This document shows positions 54,445 to 63,836 of a DNA stretch of 64,000 bases, one piece after another (the stretch's first letter is position 1; each line of letters opens with the position of its first letter). The position numbers and the translations under genes are program-made. Under the pieces are notes generated by a model, which made no database searches, was not told the DNA's origin, and saw nothing but the letters and a program-made list of their open reading frames with translations. This DNA is from an uncultured Cytophagales bacterium (lineage in GTDB: Bacteria; Bacteroidota; Bacteroidia; Cytophagales; Thermoflexibacteraceae), in NCBI GenBank assembly GCA_938039675.1, contig CALHUI010000011.1:62001-126000 (forward strand). Direction: 5' to 3'.

Positions 54445-56064
54445 TCAATCAAAGACAACCGATGCTACTCTCCTACTCTCCGAACTGACGATTTGCAGCA
54501 AGTAAAATCCTTTGGCGATTGACAGGCGGAGCACGGTCGGTTCTTTTGCTGCTGTAGTGATTGTTTCCATATATTGCCTACCGGATGTATCGGTTAGCAG
54601 CAGCGTAACAGGTTTGCCATGCAGTGATTCGGGAAATGAAACTCTGATTTCGCCATTTGAGGGGTTAGGATAAACAACAACCTCTGCCGGCTTGACCACC
54701 TGACCGGGTAAAGAGGTTACCAGCAATTGCATCCGCTCAAAGTTGGGGATACCATAGCCGATGGAATCGTTCGGGTTGCGGGCACGAGTACCTGAACGGC
54801 GGATAAAGTCAATTACCTGCATATTGGTCAGGCGACGGTTAGCCTGCCAAAAACCTGCTGCCAGCCCTGCTACCAAAGGCGTAGAAAAAGATGTGCCTAC
54901 ATCACCCGTAATAGTGCCGGAAGGTAAGCTGACAATAGTTCCCTCCCCTATGGCCACTACATCGGGCTTTACTCTGCCATCGGCAGTAGGGCCACGTGAG
55001 CTGAACGAAGAATAAACTCCGTTTGAATTGACAGAACCAACTGTCAGCACAGAGTCGGCATCACCGGGGAAGGTAACGCGTCCCCAAGCTCTGCTACCCT
55101 GATTGCCTGCACTTTTGACAACCAGCATCCCCACAGAAGCGGCCGCATTGGCCGCGCGTGTAATGAGTGCCGTGCGCCCGTTCAAATCGTTGAGGGTGTA
55201 GTTCTGTGCGGGGTCGTCAAATGCGTAGTAGCCTACGGAGGTAGAAATGACATCTACGCCCAAACTGTCGGCGCGTTCGGCGGCCGCCAGCCACCAAGCC
55301 TCCTCAGCGCGGGTTTCTGTTGCGTTATCTTCTGTTTGAAAAAGGTAGTAGGCAGCGCGCGGGGCAGTTCCTATCAACGAACCTTCCTGAAAAGCTGCCA
55401 GTGCAGAGAGTACGCGTGTACCATGAGTACAGGAATTAATAACATTAGTTGTGCCGTCCACAAAGTTGAAAGTGCCCAATACGGTCATGTGGCGAAAAGG
55501 CAGCGCCGAGTTAAACCCCTGAAAACCACAGTCTAATACGGCAATGTGCATTTCTTCGCCTCTGAATCCGGCGCGGTGCATGTCATCTACGCCTAACATG
55601 CTTACCTGCCTGTCGGATGGCCCGTAGTTAAAGTTCTCTGTTGCCTCTGTACGTGCCGTGCGAATTAAATCGGGCAGTCCGCTTCTTTGCTGTTGTTCTT
55701 CTACCCTGCTGAGGCGTTGTCCTGCATTGCTTTGCACCACGCTCAACCGATTGACGGATGCCATTTGGGCAACGGTAGCACTGATAATTGCTCCGTTGAA
55801 CCAGCGGGTGGGATACAGCACGCGAGCGCCTGTCTTGCGAATAGAGTCCAAATAAGCAGGACTAACAGGCAAGTCGCGACCGGTAAGCGGTATATTCTGC
55901 CGCTGCCTTCGTTCAATCGCCCGCTGTGTAAGAAATTCCTGCGGACTGTTTAAACTGAAAGGGGAATTGCGCTTATCGCGAAAAAAGACAATGTGTACCT
56001 GTGCCTGTGCCCAAAGGTCGGTACTGAAAAGCAGCAGATAAAGGAAGACCAGCAGACGCGCCAT
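54445..56064 (-). CDS. Secreted subtilisin-like protease with a type IX sorting domain
   Basis: The start at 56064 gives 539 residues with a signal peptide (MARLLVFLYLLLFSTDLWAQ). The S8 triad is complete: D178 (HIAVLDCGFQG), H214 (CTHGTRV) and S392 (GTSFSTPLVAG). About 80 C-terminal residues form a type A T9SS sorting domain (VVYPNPSNGEIRVSF, LLLTDTSGRQYMETI, GFYLLQIVSSESRRVASVVF). It is exported across the outer membrane and its tail is then processed. This is the clearest sign of a T9SS in the host. Confidence 0.95.
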   Translation of the reverse strand: MARLLVFLYLLLFSTDLWAQAQVHIVFFRDKRNSPFSLNSPQEFLTQRAIERRQRQNIPLTGRDLPVSPAYLDSIRKTGARVLYPTRWFNGAIISATVAQMASVNRLSVVQSNAGQRLSRVEEQQQRSGLPDLIRTARTEATENFNYGPSDRQVSMLGVDDMHRAGFRGEEMHIAVLDCGFQGFNSALPFRHMTVLGTFNFVDGTTNVINSCTHGTRVLSALAAFQEGSLIGTAPRAAYYLFQTEDNATETRAEEAWWLAAAERADSLGVDVISTSVGYYAFDDPAQNYTLNDLNGRTALITRAANAAASVGMLVVKSAGNQGSRAWGRVTFPGDADSVLTVGSVNSNGVYSSFSSRGPTADGRVKPDVVAIGEGTIVSLPSGTITGDVGTSFSTPLVAGLAAGFWQANRRLTNMQVIDFIRRSGTRARNPNDSIGYGIPNFERMQLLVTSLPGQVVKPAEVVVYPNPSNGEIRVSFPESLHGKPVTLLLTDTSGRQYMETITTAAKEPTVLRLSIAKGFYLLQIVSSESRRVASVVFD

Positions 56065-56142
56065 AAGATTGGCTTTAAATATTTGATAATCAAAAATATA
56101 CACCTGTGTTTTTTTGGCAACCCGACAGGTGTCCATATAGGG

Positions 56143-57282
56143 CTATTTCAGGATAGCACGGGAAATCACTAATTTCTGAATTTCGGAAGTGCCCTCGCCA
56201 ATGGTGCAGAGTTTGCAATCGCGGTAATATTTTTCTACCGGATAATCTTTGCAGTAACCATAGCCGCCAAAAATTTGAACGGCATCATTGGCTATTTCGC
56301 AGCAAATTTCGGAAGCGTAATACTTGGCAATTGCAGACTCTTTGTTCACGGGCAACTTATTGTTTTTCAGATAAGCCGCTTGGAAAGTCAGCAACTTAGC
56401 AGCCTCAATCTTGGTTGCCATATCGGCCAATTTAAAAGCAATTGCCTGAAAACTGGAAATGGGTTTGTTGAATTGCTCGCGCTCTTTAGAATATTGCAGA
56501 GCGTGCTGATAAGCCCCCATTGCAATACCGAGGCTCAGCGCAGCAATGGAAATGCGGCCGCCATCCAGAATTTTCATGGCTTGGATAAAGCCTTCTCCCT
56601 CTTGCCCCAGCATGTTTTCGTGCGGAATACGACAATCCGTGAAAATCATTTCGGCGGTTTCGGAAAGACGCATACCGAGTTTGTCTTCTTTTTTGCCGCC
56701 TATAAAACCGGGAGTACCGCGTTCTACCACAAAGGCTGTCATGCCGTGCGAGTCGCCTACGTTGCCGGTGCGGGCAATCACAACTGCTACATTACCCGAC
56801 TTGCCGTGCGTGATGAAGTTTTTTGCACCGTTGATAATCCAGTGGTCGCCATCGCGAACAGCTACTGTACGCATATTACCTGCATCAGAACCTGTGTTAG
56901 GTTCGGTAAGCCCCCATGCACCAATCCACTCGCCGGTAGCCAGCTTAGGAATCCAGCGCTTGCGCTGTTCCTCATTGCCGAATTCGTAGATGTGATTGGT
57001 ACACAGCGAGTTATGCGCTGCCATAGACAGGGCAATTGAAGGGTCAATAACTGCCAATTCAGCAATGGCTGTTACGTACTCAAAGTAGCCCATACCTGCA
57101 CCATCGAGCGATTCAGGCATCAGAACGCCCATCAGCCCCAGTTCGCCCAACTTATGGAAAACATCAATCGGGAAATGTTGGTCTTTGTCCCATTGGTCGC
57201 GGAAAGGGGTAATGTGCTTTGCCCCAAAGTCGCGAACCATTTGTGCAATCAGTTTCTGATTCTCTGATTCTTGAAAGTGCAT
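56143..57282 (-). CDS. Acyl-CoA dehydrogenase
   Basis: The start at 57282 (MHFQESENQKLIAQMVRDFG) gives 379 residues. The flavoenzyme carries out the first step of fatty-acid or branched-chain acyl-CoA oxidation. WGLTEPNTGSDAGN and GYGYCKDYPVEKYYRDC are the FAD and substrate blocks; the catalytic Glu is in IGEGTSEIQK. It fits the short/branched-chain group and could act with the leucine-catabolism-type genes at 41-45 kb, although it is not linked to them. Confidence 0.94.
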   Translation of the reverse strand: MHFQESENQKLIAQMVRDFGAKHITPFRDQWDKDQHFPIDVFHKLGELGLMGVLMPESLDGAGMGYFEYVTAIAELAVIDPSIALSMAAHNSLCTNHIYEFGNEEQRKRWIPKLATGEWIGAWGLTEPNTGSDAGNMRTVAVRDGDHWIINGAKNFITHGKSGNVAVVIARTGNVGDSHGMTAFVVERGTPGFIGGKKEDKLGMRLSETAEMIFTDCRIPHENMLGQEGEGFIQAMKILDGGRISIAALSLGIAMGAYQHALQYSKEREQFNKPISSFQAIAFKLADMATKIEAAKLLTFQAAYLKNNKLPVNKESAIAKYYASEICCEIANDAVQIFGGYGYCKDYPVEKYYRDCKLCTIGEGTSEIQKLVISRAILK

Positions 57283-57343
57283 AATTGTAAAGTGTGTGTT
57301 TACCATTTAACGGTGTGTTGGTTGAATGTGTTTATTGGTGTGG

Positions 57344-57351
57344 CAAAGTTA
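57344..57351 (-). promoter_or_regulatory. Probable -7 box of the acyl-CoA dehydrogenase gene
   Basis: TAACTTTG on the minus strand matches the consensus exactly, 62 bp before the start. It overlaps the stop codon of the upstream methyltransferase gene. No clean TTG is found at 19-20 nt. Confidence 0.4.
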
Positions 57352-58557
57352 ATCCTTTTCGCCTATCAACACTGCCTTTTGCCCATCGGCAAGGGTAACG
57401 GCAAAAAGATAAGTTTCGCTACCTTCGACAATACCCCAGCGTTTGCGCAGTTCGGCTACGGAAGCGGGAAAATTACGCACCGCCAGATGTGCTTTTCCCT
57501 GTGGCAGATGCGCCAGAATAGCCTTACGGTCGGCTTTACAAACCGCTGTTAGTCGGAAAACACGTCCGGGAAAGTTCTCCGGCCGCTGCTCCGATGTGTA
57601 CAAATGTGTATGCGGATGTAACTTTTGTAAATGAAAACGTCCAGCAGGGGTTTTAAATGCACCCGCTTTCAACAGGGCGGCGTTGGGTTCACAGAAAAAA
57701 GTCTGCGGCATGGCAAACGCTACGGTTGCTGCCTTTTCTTCGGCAAATGAAAAAGTAAACGCCTGTACGCCACTGTCCGTCAGGTTCACTGCATGTATCC
57801 GCGTTTCGCCATTATTTTCTTGACGCAGGCAATAAAGCACTTCCTTACACTCATTGTGCACTGCAAGTACGGTAGCTTCGGCAACCTGCCACAAGGCATT
57901 GGCCTGTTCCAAGTCGGCAAGAGCGGCACTGATATCGAGCATAGGCGAGGTTTTTATTAGCACTTGCCGCGTTTTTTCTGCCAGCAGCGGCAATATGGCA
58001 GGTACATCAGGTACGCAATCACGTAGGCGAAAAACTTTATTGCCGACAGCATCGCGGCGGGCAGGGTCTATGTAAACCGCATCCAACGGTTCTTCCAAAT
58101 TTTGCAGCCACTCTTGAGCATCGGCAACATGCACGCGAATGTTGCTTTTCCCCAGTACCTGAAAATTATGGACTGCAATGGCAGCAAGTTCCTCGTTTCG
58201 TTCTACGTAATCTACCAGCTCGAAGGAATCAGCCCAAAATGCGCAGTCAATGCCAAAGCCGCCTGTCAGGTCTGCCAAGTGCCTGCCCTGCATCAGCGCA
58301 GACTTGAAACGGGCAGTTTCCTCCGAAGAACTTTGTTCCAGATTGTGCAAGGGCGGAAAAACAAGCCCCGAAGTACTAAACCAAGAAGGCAATTTGGTTT
58401 GTGCCTTGCGCTTTGCCTGAATTTGCCCGACTAAATGCCGCATTTCTATGGCGGGGAAAGGACTTTTTTTCAGCATCAAACACCCCGCATCTTCATATAA
58501 ATGCGTCTGAATGAAGTGCTGCACTTCATTCTCCAATAATTTTTGAAAAATTTTCAT
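57349..58557 (-). CDS. Class I SAM-dependent methyltransferase, THUMP-like (PG_1098-type) family
   Basis: The start at 58557 (MKIFQKLLENEVQHFIQTHL) gives 402 residues. After an N-terminal helical region, the Rossmann domain has the SAM motif HLADLTGGFGIDCAFWAD, the acidic YVERNEEL and the post-motif DAVYIDPARRD. A THUMP-like C-terminal region (LAHLPQGKAHLAVRNFPASV) follows. Such proteins are common in Bacteroidota and may modify RNA, but the substrate is not established. Confidence 0.85.
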   Translation of the reverse strand: MKIFQKLLENEVQHFIQTHLYEDAGCLMLKKSPFPAIEMRHLVGQIQAKRKAQTKLPSWFSTSGLVFPPLHNLEQSSSEETARFKSALMQGRHLADLTGGFGIDCAFWADSFELVDYVERNEELAAIAVHNFQVLGKSNIRVHVADAQEWLQNLEEPLDAVYIDPARRDAVGNKVFRLRDCVPDVPAILPLLAEKTRQVLIKTSPMLDISAALADLEQANALWQVAEATVLAVHNECKEVLYCLRQENNGETRIHAVNLTDSGVQAFTFSFAEEKAATVAFAMPQTFFCEPNAALLKAGAFKTPAGRFHLQKLHPHTHLYTSEQRPENFPGRVFRLTAVCKADRKAILAHLPQGKAHLAVRNFPASVAELRKRWGIVEGSETYLFAVTLADGQKAVLIGEKD

Positions 58558-58631
58558 AGGCGTAATTTGCTGATTGTCAATTTGGAACGGTTTTAGTGGC
58601 ACAAATACCAAAAAAATTTTGAGCAAAGGTA

Positions 58632-58662
58632 TTGACAGATATAAAAAGCCGCTATAACTTTG
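58632..58662 (+). promoter_or_regulatory. Promoter of the tRNA-Gly / tRNA-Leu operon
   Basis: TTG (58632-58634), 20 nt, TAACTTTG (58655-58662) is a near-perfect Bacteroidota promoter, 73 bp upstream of tRNA-Gly. Confidence 0.75.
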
Positions 58663-58735
58663 CATCACAATTCAGAAACAATGGCAGCGAAAAAAGTTCA
58701 ACGCTAAGAGTTGTGGAACAAATTGCCAATTTAAT

Positions 58736-58808
58736 GCGGGAATAGCTCAGTTGGTAGAGCGCAACCTTGCCAAGGTTGAGGTCGCGGGTTCGAGTCTCGT
58801 TTCCCGCT
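58736..58808 (+). tRNA. tRNA-Gly (anticodon GCC)
   Basis: A 73-nt cloverleaf: acceptor GCGGGAA/TTCCCGC, anticodon stem CAACC/GGTTG with loop TTGCCAA, T-arm GGTTCGAGTCT, discriminator T. CCA is not encoded. It is followed 40 bp later by tRNA-Leu. Confidence 0.96.
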
Positions 58809-58848
58809 CAAGGGATTCAGCAATGAATCCCTTTTGCATTCATAAAAG

Positions 58849-58933
58849 GCCGGGATGGTGGAATAGGTAGACACGCAGGACTTAAAATCCTGTGGCTGAA
58901 TAAGCCGTGCGGGTTCGACCCCCGCTCCTGGTA
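58849..58933 (+). tRNA. tRNA-Leu (anticodon TAA)
   Basis: An 85-nt class II tRNA with acceptor GCCGGGA/TCCTGGT (two G-U pairs), anticodon loop with TAA, long variable arm (GTGGCTGAATAAGCCGT region) and T-arm GGTTCGACCCC. Discriminator A. Confidence 0.95.
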
Positions 58934-58941
58934 CGTATGGT

Positions 58942-58982
58942 AAACCCTCCGAAATTTTATTAGTTTTCGGAGGGTTTTTTGT
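58942..58982 (+). terminator. Terminator of the tRNA-Gly/Leu operon
   Basis: AAACCCTCCGAAA / TTTCGGAGGGTTT makes a 13-bp stem, followed by TTTT, just past tRNA-Leu. Confidence 0.92.
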
Positions 58983-59169
58983 TGTTTGTATGCTGCCATA
59001 CACAAACCCGACGGGGCTTAGAAACCTATCGCGTTTAAATACCTGTTTTTCAACAACTTGTACAAAAGATTTTTCACAAACCTCTTGCGCTGATTGCAGT
59101 GCTTGTAATAATGCAAAATCATTTGATTATCAGACCTTTAAAAGGTTCTCATTAAATGTAAAAAAAACG

Positions 59170-59367
59170 ATGCCTTATCGCTTATTCACCTTAAATGCCG
59201 CCGCCGCACAGATTCTGCCATCCGTCCAAACCTCTGCTACCGGTGGATTGCGATTCATCAGAGAGCCGGACAAGCAAAAATTTCGCCGCACATTCGCAGG
59301 CAAGCCTTACATTACAGCCCCCTTAGCCAAACCAACACAATCGCTCAAAAAACAAGATGATGCGTAG
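59170..59367 (+). CDS. Doubtful small ORF in the tRNA-glycosyltransferase gap
   Basis: An ATG at 59170 opens a 65-codon frame (MPYRLFTLNAAAAQILPSVQ ...), basic and rich in Ala/Pro/Lys, with no family I recognise. It lies in a gap of about 560 bp (58934-59494) that otherwise holds the tRNA terminator and a degenerate repeat. It may be noise. Confidence 0.25.
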   Translation: MPYRLFTLNAAAAQILPSVQTSATGGLRFIREPDKQKFRRTFAGKPYITAPLAKPTQSLKKQDDA

Positions 59368-59494
59368 CATAAAAAGCATCAGCTAAGATACTCAGTTAGA
59401 TAAAGTACAATTGTCTCCATCTACAAGGATACTCACACCGGGCAAATAATCTCCAAATCATTTGTATAACTTCAGCGAAAGGACTAAAACAAAC

Positions 59495-60226
59495 ATGCTG
59501 ATTGGTGTTGTCATTCCGTGCTACAACGAAACCAACCGACTGCCCACAGAGGTATTTATTGAGTTTATGTGCCAACATCCTGAGTGGCTTTTTTGCTTTG
59601 TAAACGACGGCAGCAAAGACGCTACCTCTGACGTACTACACCGCATTAAGGAAGCCTTACCGCAACAGGTCTTACTTATTGACCGTCGCCAAAATAAGGG
59701 CAAAGGGGAAAGTGTGCGTGAAGGGATGCTGCTATTGGCTACTCAACCCGTAAAATACGTAGGCTTCTTGGATGCCGACTTGGCCACCCCCCTCCATGAA
59801 ATGCAGGCACTGGTACAATTAGCTGAAAATAGCCAATATATTTTTGTCTGTACCTCTCGCATAAAACAAATAGGCAGCGGTATCCATCGCTTGGCTGGCA
59901 GGCACATCATAGGGCGCTTTTTTGCCACCCTGATTAGTTAGCCTCTGCGCCTGCCTTTTTACTACGATACACAATGCGGAGCAAAAGTGTTTAGGCGCGA
60001 TGAAATGACCCATGTTTCTGACCGCCCCTTTATTTCACGGTGGTTAGTAGATGTGGAAATCATCAAACGGTTTCAACAATCGCTGGGTTTTGAAGTCTCA
60101 AAAGCCAAAATTTACGAATACCCTCTGAATGAATGGCATGAAATGGGCGACTCTAAAATTAGGCTGAAAGATATGTTTCGCATCCCAATGGATTTGCTGC
60201 GTATCCATTTGGCTTATAAAGTCTAA
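59495..60226 (+). pseudogene. Family 2 glycosyltransferase interrupted by one in-frame amber codon
   Basis: From the ATG at 59495 the frame reads MLIGVVIPCYNETNRLPTEV, DGSKDATSDVL and GFLDADLATPLHEM, the dolichyl-phosphate-mannose-synthase-like GT2 fold with the acidic metal/UDP-site residues. At codon 149 (59939-59941) it meets TAG, then continues in the same frame with YDTQCGAKVFRRDE and a normal C-terminus to a TAA at 60226, 243 codons in all. The block after the stop (DTQCGAK) is a conserved part of the family, so the truncated product should be inactive unless the codon is read through. TAG ends other genes here (gltB, tig), so general reassignment is unlikely. Confidence 0.8.
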
Positions 60227-60370
60227 GTACCAAACAGCGGCAGGGAGTAAAATATCCATTTTCTTTTTTTGAATGCGAATGAGAGGGTTTTGGTCTTGAA
60301 ATATCACACAGCCCCAAAATAAACTTTGCTGACTTTGGCCTTTTTTTGTGCCGATATGCGAAGAAGACGA

Positions 60371-61669
60371 CTAACGACTATCGCCGCGCACCAGATAAGC
60401 CCCAATGCTGCATTGTAAACATCGGCGGCGGCTGCAAAATTCGTTGTAAAGTTCTATGACCGCCTGTGTGTCGGCAGCAGTTTGCAAGGGCACAGGCAGG
60501 GACTCCCAGCGGCGGGTAATCGCATTGTCCTCCGGCGGCAGTTGTATCATCAGTTGCATGGCGCGTTCGATAAATTCTTCTCTGCCTTCGCGTTGTGCAT
60601 AAGCTGCCAACAAAGGAAATAACGTATTGATAAGCAATGTATTGGCACTGTCTTCCCCTATGCCTCCCAAATGCCTTTCAGAGGGTTTTTCGGGTAGGTA
60701 ATGCCTTTGCCAATAATCGGTTGGTGGCAAGCCGAAAGCATTCAGCAAAAGCTGTATGTTGGTTGTTTCAATAAAAACTGTAAACAAATTAGGCAGGTGG
60801 CAAAGAATGGCGGCTGCTTGTGCCAGCCTTCGGGCGGGAAAATTTGCAGGGCGCATTTTGGCCGTTTTCCACACCTGCTTTTGCATCAATTTATCAGTCA
60901 AATTATACTTGTGTACTAAGTAGCGGAATTCCGTTTGTAATTGCTGCAAATAAATATCGGAATAGTCATCAGCTAACCAACCTGCTACGCCCAGCAGTAG
61001 TGCCTCTGCCTGTAAAGGCTCGTGCAGGTGCTTGCGAAGTACCGCATAAGGCAACGATAACGACAGTTCCAGCATGGGTGCAGCATTGACTTTAAACCCC
61101 ATATTGCGCATAAAAAGCATATAGGCCGCCTGTTGCCAGTCGCCATTGTGCCGCTGCAACCATTCCAACACCTCTGCCGACTTGCGGTGCAGGCGATGCA
61201 CCAACATTCGGTCTGCTGTGGCAATAATAGTCGGGTTGTTTACGTTATGTATTTGAGAGGCACAGGGTATTTCTTGCGCAGGCTGTGCAAGCATAAGGGC
61301 ATAACGCTCCCTCATTAGTGGATTAGTACGTTCTTTTAATGCCAGCACAGGAATAATGGAACCATCTGAACGTCGCAAGGGTTCTTCGGGAGTATCGTGT
61401 TCCCAAACAACGTGCAGAATCACACCTTCATAGGCTGCATTGAGTTGATGCCCGTGCCGCAGCCAGTCAGTAGTACGAACATGTATTTCTACCTGCCCGA
61501 ACCATTGCAGTGTGCCGATTTGTAAGGCTGCATTGGTAAAATCAGCACCGGCATTCGGATTACGTGTACCGGTTTTGATGATGCTTAGCGGCTCTCCACT
61601 TTCTGTTTGCAGATTTCTTTTATCGAAATACTGAAACTGCCACAAATAGGCAAGAAATAATTCATCCAT
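60371..61669 (-). CDS. DUF2851 family protein
   Basis: The 432-residue protein has the conserved DUF2851 start (MDELFLAYLWQFQYFDKRNL). GTRNPNAGADFTNA and QVEIHVRTTDWLRHGHQ, a nuclease-like or metal-binding-like block, follow. The signature end is FCSRRRCLQCSIG, a cysteine cluster. The family is widespread in Bacteroidota and its function is unknown. It is divergent from the desaturase gene with 74 bp between starts. Confidence 0.9.
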   Translation of the reverse strand: MDELFLAYLWQFQYFDKRNLQTESGEPLSIIKTGTRNPNAGADFTNAALQIGTLQWFGQVEIHVRTTDWLRHGHQLNAAYEGVILHVVWEHDTPEEPLRRSDGSIIPVLALKERTNPLMRERYALMLAQPAQEIPCASQIHNVNNPTIIATADRMLVHRLHRKSAEVLEWLQRHNGDWQQAAYMLFMRNMGFKVNAAPMLELSLSLPYAVLRKHLHEPLQAEALLLGVAGWLADDYSDIYLQQLQTEFRYLVHKYNLTDKLMQKQVWKTAKMRPANFPARRLAQAAAILCHLPNLFTVFIETTNIQLLLNAFGLPPTDYWQRHYLPEKPSERHLGGIGEDSANTLLINTLFPLLAAYAQREGREEFIERAMQLMIQLPPEDNAITRRWESLPVPLQTAADTQAVIELYNEFCSRRRCLQCSIGAYLVRGDSR

Positions 61670-61743
61670 GAAACGCCTTTAATATTCAGATTTTTTTCTA
61701 TATTGCAAATTAACAATTCTTATCATTTTTCAAGCAGTTCAAA

Positions 61744-62874
61744 ATGTATCAACAAATTCGGTTCGCCGACAAAGGTCGGTCGGCGTTTTTTGCAACCATC
61801 AAAAAACGCATAGAGGATTATTTTATCCAAAATAACATTTCCAGACATGCAAATGCAGAAATGATTTTCAAAACAGTACTCTTTTTGGGTGGTTTTATCG
61901 CAAGTTACTTACTGTTGCTACTTGGCAATTTCAGTACCCCTATTATGTTGCTTTTAGCCGTTTCCATCGGAGTTTTGGGTGCATTAATAGGCTTTAATAT
62001 TTGCCACGATGCCATTCACGGCTCCTACTCATCCAATTTTTATGTGAATAAAGCGCTTAGCATGGTATTCAATATCATTGGTGCTAATCCGTACGTGTGG
62101 AGTATATCGCATAACATTGTACATCACACCTATACCAACATTGCAGGGCATGATGAGGACATAGAAATTGCTCCCGGTCTGATTCGTCTCTCAACAGAAG
62201 ATAAACTGACACCCATTCAGCGCTATCAGCATTTGTACGCGTTTTTGCTGTATGGGCTGGCTTCGGTTTCTTGGGTATTTCGCAAAGACTTTAAAAAATT
62301 CTTTCAGGAAAAAATCGGGAATCACAAAAACAGACACCCGAAAATGGAATATTTCAACCTATTCTTTTACAAAGGCATTTATTACCTCCTGTTTATTGGG
62401 CTGCCACTTTGGCTGATGCCTATCAGCTTTGGTGGTTGGCTGGCCGGTTTCCTGCTGATGCACCTGGCTCAGGGACTTGTATTAGGGCTAGTATTCCAGT
62501 TGGCACATGTAGTGGAAGGGACGGCCTTTCCGCTGCCCAACGAAGAGGGCAACATTGAAGAAGCATGGGCAGAGCATCAGTTGCGCACAACGGCCAACTT
62601 TGCCCGCAACAGCCGCTTGGCTAACTTCCTTTGCGGCGGTCTGAATATGCAGATTGAGCACCACCTGTTCCCGAAAATATGCCATGTGCATTACCGCGCC
62701 ATTTCGGATATTGTACAACAAACGGCACGGGAGTTTAATTTTCCATACATAGAGAATGAAACTTTCTTGTCTGCGCTACGGTCTCATTATCGCATGTTGC
62801 GCAAATTAGGGGCGGAAGAGTGGCAGGCTAAAAGCAGGTTAAGTAAGGGGGCAAATCTAAGCGCACACACCTAA
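61744..62874 (+). CDS. Membrane fatty acid desaturase (acyl-lipid/linoleoyl-CoA type)
   Basis: The 376 residues have four or more TM helices and the three His boxes of a di-iron desaturase. These are HDAIH (H88), HNIVHHTYTN (H123) and QIEHHLFP (H306); Gln replacing the first His of the third box is typical of front-end desaturases. The N-terminal cytochrome b5 domain of eukaryotic front-end enzymes is missing, so an external ferredoxin is presumably the donor. It should introduce a double bond into membrane acyl chains, perhaps for cold adaptation. Confidence 0.93.
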   Translation: MYQQIRFADKGRSAFFATIKKRIEDYFIQNNISRHANAEMIFKTVLFLGGFIASYLLLLLGNFSTPIMLLLAVSIGVLGALIGFNICHDAIHGSYSSNFYVNKALSMVFNIIGANPYVWSISHNIVHHTYTNIAGHDEDIEIAPGLIRLSTEDKLTPIQRYQHLYAFLLYGLASVSWVFRKDFKKFFQEKIGNHKNRHPKMEYFNLFFYKGIYYLLFIGLPLWLMPISFGGWLAGFLLMHLAQGLVLGLVFQLAHVVEGTAFPLPNEEGNIEEAWAEHQLRTTANFARNSRLANFLCGGLNMQIEHHLFPKICHVHYRAISDIVQQTAREFNFPYIENETFLSALRSHYRMLRKLGAEEWQAKSRLSKGANLSAHT

Positions 62875-62880
62875 TATTTA

Positions 62881-62913
62881 CCACAAGAACACAAGATTTT
62901 TGTGTTCTTGTGG
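62881..62913 (+). terminator. Long perfect hairpin after the desaturase gene
   Basis: CCACAAGAACACAA / TTGTGTTCTTGTGG is a 14-bp perfect stem with a 5-nt loop, 6 bp past the stop. No U-run follows, so termination may be weak or serve mRNA 3' end protection. Confidence 0.55.
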
Positions 62914-62965
62914 TGGGTTAAACGTAATACATACAATCTGATTTGCTCGCCTAATTGGCTGCTGC

Positions 62966-63823
62966 CTAATTAGCAACCAGCCCGTGCCGCCACCTGTCCA
63001 CGTACTCATACCATACGTCGCGGTAGCGGGCGTGACGCACCAACTCATAGTGCAGCCCCGTAAACTGGTTAGCTTTGGGCTGAAAAGTAAAGCGGATGGT
63101 GCTTTTGCCTGAGGTGCGGTACTCCCACTCTTCGCCGTTGGCGGTGCGATTCAAAGCGGAAGGTTCGCCGAAAATGATGTAAATCATGCCCATATCGGTT
63201 TTCCAACCTTCTTTGTAGGTAGTAAAATATCGATTAGCGTGTTCTACCCGCTGGTAAAAAATGCGTATCATCCGTCGGGCATTTTCTTCATTGCCGCCTA
63301 AGCGCAACCAATAGCTGTCTAAGGCGGCTTTTTTATCGCGGCTGCTGTTGATTTCTGCTATCTCATCGTTGGTAGAAATATAAACCAAGACTGCCAGTAC
63401 ATCATCTATCTTCCGCAATTTGGGATAGGCACGGTCAGCAATCAAAAAGCCTTTGCCTGTGGCAGTGGCCGTATCGCTTTGGGCAAAATACAAACCGACA
63501 GGCAGGCGAAAATCGGTATTGACGGCTACGCTGAAAAGCGAATCGGATGCCAGCACAGGCTGCCCGGCGGGCAAATTGACCTGCATGGGCGGCAGTGCTA
63601 CCTGAAAATCGGCTTTGATGCGATACACAAACACTTCGCCGCTGTCGCCCGTGAAGCGGATGGTATCGTTTTCGGTGGCATAATTGGCCTTTACGGCTTG
63701 CATCCCCTGCGAAGGATTATTGGTTGTCAGGGAAAAGGACAGGCTTTGAGCAACAACAGGCAGCGCACCCCAACACTGCGTTGCAATCAAAAGTAAGAAA
63801 GCCCCTATTGTTTTTCTATCCAT
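62966..63823 (-). CDS. GWxTD domain-containing secreted protein
   Basis: The 285 residues have a signal peptide (MDRKTIGAFLLLIATQCWGA) and the signature GWKTDMGMIYIIFGEP, which defines the GWxTD family of Bacteroidota. A C-terminal WEYRTSGKSTIRFTFQP region follows. The domain's function is unknown. It starts 14 bp after the stop of the TonB-dependent receptor gene, so the two may be cotranscribed. Confidence 0.88.
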   Translation of the reverse strand: MDRKTIGAFLLLIATQCWGALPVVAQSLSFSLTTNNPSQGMQAVKANYATENDTIRFTGDSGEVFVYRIKADFQVALPPMQVNLPAGQPVLASDSLFSVAVNTDFRLPVGLYFAQSDTATATGKGFLIADRAYPKLRKIDDVLAVLVYISTNDEIAEINSSRDKKAALDSYWLRLGGNEENARRMIRIFYQRVEHANRYFTTYKEGWKTDMGMIYIIFGEPSALNRTANGEEWEYRTSGKSTIRFTFQPKANQFTGLHYELVRHARYRDVWYEYVDRWRHGLVAN

Positions 63824-63836
63824 GGCAACGGCTCGT

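Noticed and set aside
58681-58707. Eight-codon frame (MAAKKVQR) just after the tRNA-Gly promoter
   Set aside because: Too short to support as a gene; it lies in the 5' leader of a tRNA transcript.
59939-59941. Possibility that TAG is recoded as sense throughout this genome
   Set aside because: TAG is the plain stop of gltB, tig and the GNAT gene at 38460, with unrelated sequence or another gene following, so the amber at codon 149 is a local event.
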